Position numbers and translations under genes: made by a program | Assembly (NCBI GenBank): GCA_019096155.1 | Contig: JAHCVI010000002.1 | Span: forward strand, 1,054,001-1,118,000 | Length of the DNA stretch: 64,000 bases | Reading direction: 5' to 3' | Origin: Staphylotrichum longicolle | Taxonomy: Eukaryota; Ascomycota; Sordariomycetes; Sordariales; Chaetomiaceae | The notes under the pieces: model-generated | What the model saw: only the letters and a program-made list of their open reading frames with translations | What the model was told of the DNA's origin: nothing | Database searches by the model: none | Shown here: one piece after another, positions 55,553 to 64,000 of the stretch | Position numbering within the stretch: position 1 is the stretch's first letter | Layout of the letters: every line of letters starts with the position of its first letter

Positions 55553-56779
55553 CTAAGGACTCGGCGGCGCAACAGGGTGCTGCCAGGCTTGATATGCAAC
55601 CCAGGCCTGAAAAACGCTCGTGGCCAGGGACGCAATACCAAGTACGATCGCAATAACGACTCCAATGAGCGTCGCCATTATCATATACCTGGCCCCGCTC
55701 TTGCGCTCTAACCAGCGCCACACGCCGCCACGAGGCCGCGGGTTTTGCAGCTCATTGTGTAGCTCCGAGAGCCGATCGGCGAGATAGATGTAGGCTATGT
55801 TCTCTTCGCCGTGTCGTCGGATGGAAGAGAACTCGAAGCGGAGAATATCGGGGTCGAGGGAGCAGGTCGTGACGAGGGACTGCAAGAGCCTGCGGGATTT
55901 TGGGTCTGAGAGGGGAAAGAGAATGCCCTGAAGTGAATCGAGGATTTCGAGGAGGAGTTGGCGTGGGAGGACGCCCCTTGAAGCACGGGTACTGGATTAG
56001 CGTCTGGCAAAGGTCTTCTCTTTTGAGTTTGATCTAAAGCCGAGAAAAATCAGAAGAAAATCAAAGACGTACGCAATCCCATCCTGGTTAGCCGCCTTCA
56101 GCTGTTCTTTTATGAAGGATGTGTAATGGTAGATCTCGAGTACATTACTCCTCCTGTTGAGTCTCAGATGATTCCGAATGTCATGCGTGGGTCGGAACTT
56201 CAGATTTAGGTGCTTCCTTAACTTCCTCCCCAGAAGCTCACCCTTGGCATCAGCAAAGGCCTCGCTGTCTGGGTAGCTGAATATCGGGTGGTTCTGAGTG
56301 GGGAAAAGGTCCTGCAAGTACTTGCCAAAGGCAGAGTCGTCCTTCCAGCAGATTCTGGAGTTGCCCTTTTCAAGCCGGTCAGTGGAGAGATAAGACGTCG
56401 AGCAGTCGATCATGGTAAGGACTTTGGCGGCTAGAGTGATAGCCCTGAATACGTCGCCGGCGCTCCGAGAGTCCCGCATCAGCAGCTCGCCAAACTCCTG
56501 CCTGGTCTTTTCCGGGTTCTGGCGTAGTAAGAGGATTGCCTGAAAAAGGTCCTCGTGTGTGCGGAGTACAATCGCGTCGGGGCCAGCTGCATCGTCCTCG
56601 TAGCTAGACACGATGGCAATGTAGAACTGGTAGAACCGTTGCAATCGCGTGGTGTTATATGCTGGGCATGTGGCATCTGCGCAGGATATGCCAGCCAGGC
56701 AGTTGCTGCAGAGCTTCCAGGACCATAGCGCACAGCCGAGTTGCGGCAACAGGCTGCTGTTGATCTCGCTGAGCTGCAT
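55553..56779 (-). CDS. Fungal protein of unknown function with C-terminal membrane segment
   Basis: Two exons, 56779-56073 and 55991-55553, join through a split Ala codon and give 381 residues. The C-terminal part is of a type seen repeatedly in moulds: GVLPRQLLLEILDSLQGILFPLSDPKSRRLL, then ENIAYIYLADRLSELHNELQNPRPRGGVWRWLERKSGARY and a hydrophobic stretch MATLIGVVIAIVLGIASLAT followed by AWVAYQAWQHPVAPPSP. The last part fits one membrane helix with a short tail. The N-terminal half has several Cys (CSNCLAGISCADATC) that might bind metal, then helical sequence. Function and location are unknown; relatives are often neighbours of NLR-like or HET genes, by my recollection and not shown here. 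It is transcribed divergently from the protease-fusion gene with 473 nt between start codons. Confidence 0.85.
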
Positions 56780-57252
56780 GGTTGGGAGTGCGGGGGAAGT
56801 TGCCTTGGATCGCGCAACGGTCTGGGACTCTGGGTCTGCGAATTCAATGTGAGTAGAGGTTGAAGAGTTTGAAAAGCCACCTGCCTGGTGACAAAGTTAT
56901 GAGTTAACGTTATGGCTGATGGGTTCACATCCCTCGGACCGTGGTCCGTGGCGCCGCGCGCGTTTGATTGGACGTCAAGAGCGCCAGACAGCGAAAGTGG
57001 CGGGGGCAGTGTCGACGCGCACCATGGCGGCGGTTCCGGTGGACGGTTTTCAGCTAATCAGCGAACGTGCTGAACCCCTGGCGTTGCAGCTGAGCCGCGA
57101 GGGAGAATGCCTTGGTGAGGCCTGGCCTGACCCCCTCATCTGCCTTTCTCTCTCCCAGCTCGGGAATCCCCAAGCAAACCGGGTCCGCTGTGGTCCGGTT
57201 GTCATATCCAACATCCTGGAGCACCATCTTTAGTTTTTCTCAAACTCGGAGA
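56780..57252. other. Bidirectional promoter of the membrane-protein and protease-fusion genes
   Basis: The two start codons are 473 nt apart and face away from each other, so the genes may share control elements. A GGGTTCACATCCC-type stretch lies near 56919-56935, but no motif is assigned. Confidence 0.55.
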
Positions 57253-60200
57253 ATGGCGGACCGCCTGAGCATCTCTTCAAAATCAACGCGGAGGCTTCAC
57301 AAGCTCGCGCAGAAGCTCGGCTCTCATTCACCCAAGCCATCCTCGTCCAATGGGCCGGGGGGGTCTGGTGCCCCGGAGCTCGCGACAGTATTGAGCGATT
57401 TCACAAGGAAGAGTCAAATCAGTCCCCCGGCGCCGCAGAAGCAAGGCCATCCAACCTGCGCAGCGGTTTCGGGCCCGATCGAGCCCAAACCGGACCCATC
57501 GGCCGGCCCCCTTGAACCGGACTCGGGATACGGATCGTCTGAATCAACACTAGCCACAACCACGGGCCCTGAGAAATCAAGAAGCAAACCAACGCTGAGC
57601 GTCTTTCCCAAGACGGTTCCGACCGATGTCCAGAACCGCTTCAATGACCTGAGGGTGCTGTATGCGCCAGCTCTCCTGGAAGCCGTCGCCAAAACGAAAG
57701 CTCGGAATATCTCCATGAAGCTGAAGTATTTAGGGCAGAGTGAAGAGACAGCGAAGCTGTACATCGTCGTTCAGTGCGACCCAGGGATCGTTAAGAAGGT
57801 CGAGCGGTTTCTTTCCCAAAAGCACGTGCTCGAGGACTTGGGGTCTGACTTCTTGGTCGATGTCAGAGGCGGCACGCTACTCTCTCTCTCCGGCTCCGTG
57901 ACAATCGGCATCTGGGGCATTCTGGAGGCCAAGGCAACCTTCTGCGGCATGCCCATACTGATCAGCAGTGGCGACGCTCGCCAGAGGGCGACGTTTGGGG
58001 GCCTCATCTCCGTTGCCATGACCAGAAAGCGCACTGTCCTATACGGAGTCACCGCCGCACATCCTGCCGCTGCTCTCATCCCTCGGCCCATGTCGGGGGT
58101 CGATGCAGATGACTGCGACTCGGACAGCGAGGAGCCCAGCCAGCCGTTGCTTGATCCAGGCACAGAAGTGTCGATAAGCCAGCAGGTTGAAGAGAGCGAT
58201 GCCTTGGGCAGCGAAAGCAAGAACCTTGGCACCATCACCGAACGCGGAGTGTTTAGAACAAGAGACTTGGCGCTCATTGAGCTGGAATGCGAAGAGCTGC
58301 TTCCCAATCGCATATCCCCTTTTCAACCAACGGCGAAGGGTGGCGGACAACGGTCCATGGCCGACACGAGGATGCTATACCGAAGCCGCGACTTATTCGC
58401 CTCAGATTTCCAGAAGCACTCCTTCCAAGCTTGTCCCGCAGCTGTGTTGACCAGTCGGGGCCTCCAGTACGGCCAGATATCGTCGAGCAGGTCCGCCCTC
58501 ACAATGTTCCTGGACGCAGAATTTATCGAAGTGTTTGACTTTTGCCCTAACCAGGGCGCCAGTGCGTGCCACGGTCTATCACTTCTTGGCCTAACTTCAG
58601 GTGCTAACACAAGGAACAGAGTTGTTGCAAGGGGATTCGGGTTCTTGGGTCGTGAACGTACTGACTGGCGAAGTGTACGGCCACGTGGTGTCGACAGATG
58701 CTTTTGGGGAAGCGAGCGTCATCCCTATTCAAACTTCCCTAGACGCCATCAAGGAGCAGTTGCATGCCCGAAATGTCAGACTGCCGACCGCGCGCCGGAT
58801 TTCGCAACTCCAGGTGAAGCGGAAAATATCTATCTCAGTCGAAGCCACGGAGCCGGTGAAAGGCAATCCCTCCAGCGCTATCCCTCCAGAGGAACAAGAT
58901 GCAAGAAAGAGCGACGAGACCAGAAATCCGAAAACTAAACCCCAGCTCAATTCAGTTGTCGATGCGCTCTCCAAGCTGGATGCTACAAAGACGCTCGACC
59001 TCCAAAGGCCTGGGCGGCACTCGCCACTCTTTGAGTCAGTTCACCAGTGTCGGGAACCTTCTCGAACCCATGAGAAGACATTTCTTCCTTTTGATGCTGC
59101 AGAGATACACAGCGCCGTCGAACTAGCCCACAGAATCCTCGATGTCGGCTGGGGCATGGCCAACGATGCACGTAAGACAACCCCCTTGACGTCTGGGCGG
59201 TGACGGCCTCGTTACTAACTTCAAGCTGGATGGGCCCAGATCAGCAATACCTTGGGCTTAAACAGGATGTCGAGGGCCTCAAAGGGCAGCTAGAGAGTCT
59301 CAGATTCGCCATCAACATCATCCGTACCAGAACCGGCACGCTGCTCGAGCCCGGGCAAGCCCCTCAGCAACTAAAACAAATCTTTGGCGATTTCAAGAAA
59401 CCGCTTGAAGATTGTTGGCGGCTGCTTGAGAGGCAGGTACCATATGTGCAGGGCCCGGTATACAACCTCCTGGAATTCTTACGAGTCAAGGACGAGGTCG
59501 ACATACACCGTACCCGCATTGCAATTCTCAGCTCAAAACTGTCTCTTGCGCGGCATTCCATGGAGATGTAGGTTGATTTTTCTCTATAGGCAGTATTTGG
59601 ATGGCGCTGACATCAACTTTAGTGAGATGAGAGATGGGCAATCCAAATCCATTTCGATGTTGGAATGCACCGACCTGGTTCTCCAGAGGCTGGAGGCAAT
59701 GGATACCCGCATGGCAGCACTCGTCGGGGAGACTTTGCCAACGCAGCCTGCGCCAACTAATCTTGAGGTTCCACAGCCGGTCGAGGATCTTCTCCTGACT
59801 CTTACGACAGCGAGATTTGAGAGCCATACCAACATTCCAGTAGATCAGGGTATAGATGAGGTCATCTTTTACTTAGACAGGGCAACGCAGTGGCAGGCAC
59901 GGAAGCAGACTTCACAGCAGAGTCAAGCATCTAAGTGGGCAAATCTTCTCACGGCATATTGGCTCCTACGAGCCACGAAAGCGAGCAAAGAGTATCAAAC
60001 TGCCGTCACCACGCCATCAGTCGCCAACTTTGAGCAGCAATTCCCTCGCCTGGGCATGACGGTACAACGATTCTTCAGCAAGTTGGAAGAGGTAGGTGGC
60101 CGAAGTTGCGTTGCCGTTAGGGAGACGTTCTGACGGAGTGACAGAGAATCCTCGAAGCTCATACCGAGTTGGCTCAAGCAGGAGAGAGAGCACCGCCGGT

Positions 60201-61916
60201 GTCTCAACTCCTAGAAGTCATTGAGCGAGACGCTGCTGCTTGGCAAGAATATAATACGTGGATACCTCAGCTCGAGAAGGATGACAAACCAAGGGCTGGT
60301 GAGCTCGTTGCAACGTGGTAAGTTGGCAAGAGAGATGTGTCAGGAACCGCAACACTAAGCCAGCGCATCAATAGCCGTCTACGCAACGTCGGGCCCACCG
60401 ACGGGCAATTGGTAGAGATTTATCGGCACGACCAAGATCAACAGATTGTGACCATCATCATCACACGCGGTTCAGGGCGTACGCAGATAGTGTAAGCCAT
60501 GAACTGGATACAGAATGTTGAGGGGTGCTAACTGTTTTAGACACCGAGTCGACTTGAGGTCGCTGCAGCTGACGCCATCTCTGGAAGCTGTCAGCTCAAA
60601 TAACGATCTCTACTCGGTACTCCTGGCGACAAACCGCCGCGAGATCTTCAGGTTGGATTTTCAGGACAGAGGGGGTAACTTACCAAGATTCACTTTGCTT
60701 GAAGCATTCCGCCCAGGTCGGGGGCCCATCGACTAACGTCTGCTCCAGATTTGTTCAAATTCCAAGAACGGGTGACAGGCTACAAGGTGGTGAATGACTT
60801 GTCAGTTTTCCTTGCCATTGATGCCAGTGTCGTGACCGCTGACTTCAGGTTGCTCTCGATATAGTCCCAACACATTTGTCGTCTCGGTACGCGCAAAAAC
60901 GGTTATTGGACATGGGCGGAGGGCGAGCAGGGGTCGGGTCCAGGTCTGGTCACCAACTCGATCATCGCCGGGTCAACAAACACCAGACGAATCCTTGGAC
61001 TCGGGATCCTCAACAAAACGGCGCCTTGGCTCGCGGCGCACTACCGTCTTACCCACCCCACCTCTCCTTCCTCCTCTTCAAGCCTTCTCTCGCCTTCGCC
61101 TGTCCCTCGAACGCGGACACTCCCCTCCCTCGCGGAGCATCGACCTCGAAACACCAAGAAGTCAAAGCGACACAAGTCAGAGCGACACCGCCTCACACCC
61201 CAGCGCTTTCACCGTTGCCTCCTCCCAGTCCTCCAGCCCCTCTCTGGGCGGTCTCACCAAGCTGCGGAGAAGCGTGATAGAGGCCGACAAGCGCGGAAGC
61301 AGCGGCTACACACTAGACGAGCCAACTCCACCGGCGCCGCGTTTAGTGATGTACCTCCCGCCAATTCAGTCACAAGGGCAGAGGGAAGCGCCAGCAACGT
61401 CTGGGTCGCTGATGGTTGTCGACAGTAAGTTCCAAGTTAAAACAACATCCACCAACTCCACACATGATCGAAACCTTGATGGCTAATGCGCGCGATCCGG
61501 ACGGAAACAGTCGACCAGCACGTCCGCATTAACGACGCCCTCTGCGACTGCCAAGAAGCAGAATCCCAGGGTCAATGCAGGAAGGTCATCTTGGAGGTAG
61601 CCGGGACGTCAGGGATGACAGCGAGTGAAACCATCAACAGCCCAGAGCTGCCGTGGAATCTGGCCAGCGTGGGGCGGTATCAGGATGGGGAGGGCTTGGG
61701 GGTGGTAAAGCGGTTGAAGAAGGTCGCGTTGGAGTTTGCGAGTGTTGAGGGTGCGTATTTCTGCTGATCCCCTTTGTCTCTGAGCACGCTGGGTATTGAG
61801 CTAACGCTGAAACAGAACGCGTGAGGTTCGTGGAATACTTTGTCGCCTTGAGAAAGTTGTATCTGGAGGATTCGTTGGACCCGCGCCGCGGCGTATTCGA
61901 CAGAGAAGGGGGATAG
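57253..61916 (+). CDS. Trypsin-like protease domain fused to NLR-type helical module
   Basis: Exons 57253-58561, 58620-59171, 59240-59567, 59590-60091, 60145-60317, 60375-60491, 60541-60674 and 60749 onward keep phase; the last exons end at 61424, 61511-61750 and 61816-61916, and the stretch between about 60800 and 60900 is unresolved. The product is near 1300 residues. A trypsin-like triad is complete: VTAAHP (His270), RDLALIEL (Asp338) and GDSGSWV (Ser443), with the later GHVV of the oxyanion/specificity strand. After a linker, the segment from QYLGLKQDVEGLKGQLESLR through QIFGDFKKPLEDCWRLLE and HRTRIAILSSKLSL is the helical module found in many fungal NLR-associated proteins. A PH-like beta region (HRVDLRSLQLTP, REIFRLDFQDR) and a Ser/Pro-rich part follow, ending PRLVMYLPPIQ and HVRINDALCDCQ. 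The start is at the first in-frame ATG with a sensible context. Confidence 0.8.
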
Positions 61917-62184
61917 AAGAGTCCAGGAGAGGTGCCCAAGCTCTTATAGAGAAGAGTCACATCCCTCGTCCAGCGCCGGCTTTTGATATGCTTCTGAGAG
62001 CTCTTTTATTTGCCGGGCCATGCTTCATCTCCCTCAGCCGTTCCGAAGAGTCTTGCGCCGAGCACCATTCCAACGCGTCTCCATCAATGAGGAGCTGATG
62101 AACAGAATGCCAATCCGGGATTCGCTGACGTTCAATGGTCGTGCTTCAACGCGGGCGCGGCAGTGCTCGGGGCGCGTGGTCTAA

Positions 62185-62500
62185 GCGCGCTGCGTACGTG
62201 CGGGGGAGCACCGACAGGGGTGCAAGAGGCTGGATTTCAGGTTTGATCATTGATCTTTCGGTAAGAGGGCTGGGGGTTTGGGTGGGGCGGCTATATTGGG
62301 GTTTTGCGAGGGGAAAAAGGGGGGTTGCTGAAGGTGTGTGGGATACATCGGCCGGGCGGGGGGGGGGAGCAGGGTTGGGGGGGGGGGGGGGGGGGGGATA
62401 CACGGGCTTGATAAATGGAGCCAGACAGTGTAGAAGGTCGGGGTAAAACTTAATCTGGATCCCTTTCCATCAACCACTCGTTGCGTGTCACCTCTGAACT
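62185..62500 (+). pseudogene. Decayed duplicate of the MFS transporter 3' end
   Basis: GCTGCGTACGTGCGGGGGAG and the next 60 nt align with the last codons of the transporter (about 55165-55250) at roughly 75-80 percent identity by eye, with single-base gaps that break the frame. The match continues patchily through the 3' flank (GTGTGGGATACATCGG with GTATGCGGGATGCGTTCGG, and GATAAATG with GACAAATG near the end). Only the tail is present; no upstream transporter exons precede it. It is in direct orientation, about 7 kb from the source. Confidence 0.68.
62361..62398 (+). repeat. Long G run
   Basis: Two G runs of 10 and about 19 bases, separated by AGCAGGGTT, inside the transporter relic. It could form G-quadruplex structures. 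Confidence 0.7.
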
Positions 62501-62963
62501 AGAGGACCTGCGGGTCGGATGTGGACGCAGAAGTAACAACGCGAGTGGTCGAGCACCGTCTGAAGCCGGTTCAACTCGCTTCAGACCTCTAGGGGCAGAA
62601 ACCTTGATTCATAGTATAGTTCAAATCTAACAGATCCAAAAACTTCGGAATTGCAGTACAACTTGAACAAGTGAAGGTCCCGCAAAAGGCTCCACAAGAT
62701 TTGAACAAATCCACCACGTGTTCGGATGATTATCCACGGGGGGCTGGACAGTATAGGTAGGTTTGCTCCAAATGATACAGAACACCCCACATATCCACGC
62801 CGCTGTGATCTCGAGATGACGTTGGCATGATCACTTGAAACCAGCTCAACGAAGATATAATAGCGAAAGATGGCTACTTACCTACCGTGCTGCTTTTCAA
62901 CTTGATGCAAGCTCTCCACCACATTCTCAGCCTTCGGCCTCAACCCCTTAACCCCTATTCACC

Positions 62964-64000
62964 ATGTCTCTCCCCGCAACACAAGAGCAATGGGTGAACG
63001 AGCGCGTCACCACTGACAGCTTCGACGGCCTCATCTACCAAGCGGACGCGCCGCTCCCCAAAGTTGGCGACACCGAGGTCCTCGTCAAACTCTCAGGCGC
63101 CTCTCTCAACTTCCGCGACCTCATAATCCCGCGGGTGACCCATTCTCTTCCCCTCCTACAACAACCAACCCCCCATTGACCCCTCCATAACCAGGGAAAA
63201 TACTTCTTCGCCATGGCCCTCCCCGTCATCGCAGGCTCCGACGGCGCCGGCACCATCGTCGCGGTCGGGCCGCACGTCACCAAGTGGAAGCCCGGCGACA
63301 AGGTCGTCACGCTCTTCAACCAAGGCCACCAGCGCGGCATGATTTCCGTGGCCTCCTCTAAGACGGGGCTGGGCGGATGCCTCGACGGCACGCTACGGCA
63401 GTACGGCGCGTTCAGCCAGGATGGGGTCGTGCACATGCCGACGAACTTGGGGTTTGTCGAGGCCGCGACGCTCACCTGCGCTGGGCTGACAAGCTGGAAT
63501 GCGCTGTATGGGTTGAGGCGGTTGGAAAAGGGGCAAACGGTGCTAGTGCAAGGAACAGGGGGGGTCAGTCTGTTTGCTCTGCAGGTAGGTTTGTGTCCTG
63601 GACGTTTGATTTGTGTTGGCCGGGAGACTGATCAGGGGTAGTTCGCCAAAGCGGCTGGGGCTACGGTCATTGCCACGACTTCGTCGCCGGAAAAGGGAGA
63701 GTTTCTCAAGAAGCTGGGTGCTGACTACATCATCAACTACCGTGAGGATCCGCACTGGGGCGAGACGGCGCGCAAACTGAGCCAGAACGGGGAGGGCGTG
63801 GACCACATCCTCGAGGTTGGCGGTCAGGGCACCATGGCGCAGAGCCTGGACGCCATAAAAATGGAGGGAATCATATCACTCATTGGCATCTTGAGCGGCA
63901 GTGGCCAGGTGCCGGATATCATGCAAGTCCTCACGCGCATTTGCACGGTCCGGGGCGTCTATGTCGGGTCCAAGGAGCAGATGGAGGAGATGGTCAAGGC
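62964..64000 (+). CDS. Zinc-type alcohol dehydrogenase-like MDR protein (cut by window end)
   Basis: Exons 62964-63134, 63195-63584 and 63642 onward keep phase and run off the window after about 306 residues, so the C-terminal tenth is missing. The N-terminal GroES-like part has EVLVKLSGASLNFRDLIIPRGKYFF and ALPVIAGSDGAGTIVAVGPHV, then TLTCAGLTSWNALYGLRRLEKGQTVLVQGTGGVSLFALQFAK, the MDR dinucleotide-binding motif, and KLGADYIINYREDPHWGE. This is the zinc-type alcohol dehydrogenase-like family common in fungi (crotonyl-CoA reductase/quinone oxidoreductase relatives), although the structural and catalytic zinc ligands are not all present. It probably reduces alpha,beta-unsaturated carbonyls with NADPH. 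No neighbour is seen downstream. Confidence 0.92.

Larger units (their letters stand above)
61917..62963. other. Intergenic region containing the transporter relic and poly-G run
   Basis: Apart from the relic at 62185-62500, no gene is supported. Further right, 62520-62960 is the promoter of the dehydrogenase gene. Confidence 0.6.

Overview
This is a gene-dense piece of a filamentous ascomycete (Pezizomycotina) nuclear genome, most likely a Sordariomycete. The evidence is: many short introns (about 50-230 nt) with GTRNGT donors, CTRAC/CTRAY branch points and YAG acceptors; strong G/C bias at third codon positions; families confined to or typical of moulds (fungal specific transcription factor domain 2, DUF4246, Clr5, DUF7580-like, 2EXR/F-box-like); and isolated, dispersed 5S rRNA genes rather than 5S inside an rDNA repeat. 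No CRISPR, operon, phage or bacterial feature is present. I read exon borders by eye, checking that the reading phase is kept across each intron. The starts and ends of a few genes remain open and are flagged.

Layout. 0.9-30.6 kb is mostly conserved metabolic and regulatory genes: a calcium-regulated mitochondrial aspartate/glutamate carrier (AGC1), an F-box-like protein, a cystinosin-type lysosomal/vacuolar transporter, a zinc-free MDR oxidoreductase, a six-exon DUF4246 protein, a small unrecognised gene, an anion:cation symporter with a one-base frameshift, an EasF/EgtD-type histidine/amine N-methyltransferase, a fungal-trans-2 regulator facing a C2H2 zinc-finger gene, and a DAO-family (fructosyl amino acid/sarcosine oxidase-like) flavoenzyme. 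Two diverged but structurally compensated 5S rRNA genes lie at 9.3 and 12.9 kb. Three copies of a short unnamed repeat lie at 18.5, 18.9 and 31.0 kb.

31-62 kb looks like accessory genome, with wide gaps, fast-evolving families and damaged genes. It holds an atypical protein kinase, a Clr5-domain protein with a subtilisin Asp-motif fragment at its N-terminal side, a C2H2 + PHD finger protein with a long acidic coiled-coil tail, a DUF7580-like protein, an ACC deaminase, an unrecognised beta-rich protein, an SRPK-like kinase with a one-base frameshift, and a seven-exon MFS transporter. It ends with a head-to-head pair: a fungal membrane-anchored protein of unknown role, and a large protein joining a complete trypsin-like catalytic triad (H270/D338/S443) to a helical module common in fungal NLR-like (STAND-associated) proteins. 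A decayed copy of the MFS transporter 3' end lies about 7 kb further on, at 62.2-62.5 kb. The window closes inside a zinc-type alcohol dehydrogenase-like gene.

How they fit together. The housekeeping genes share no obvious pathway. The accessory block gathers several domain classes (S8 and S1-like protease pieces, DUF7580-like, NLR-type helical module, divergent kinases) that in other fungi accompany allorecognition and innate immunity-like genes. That reading is an inference from domain content and needs testing.
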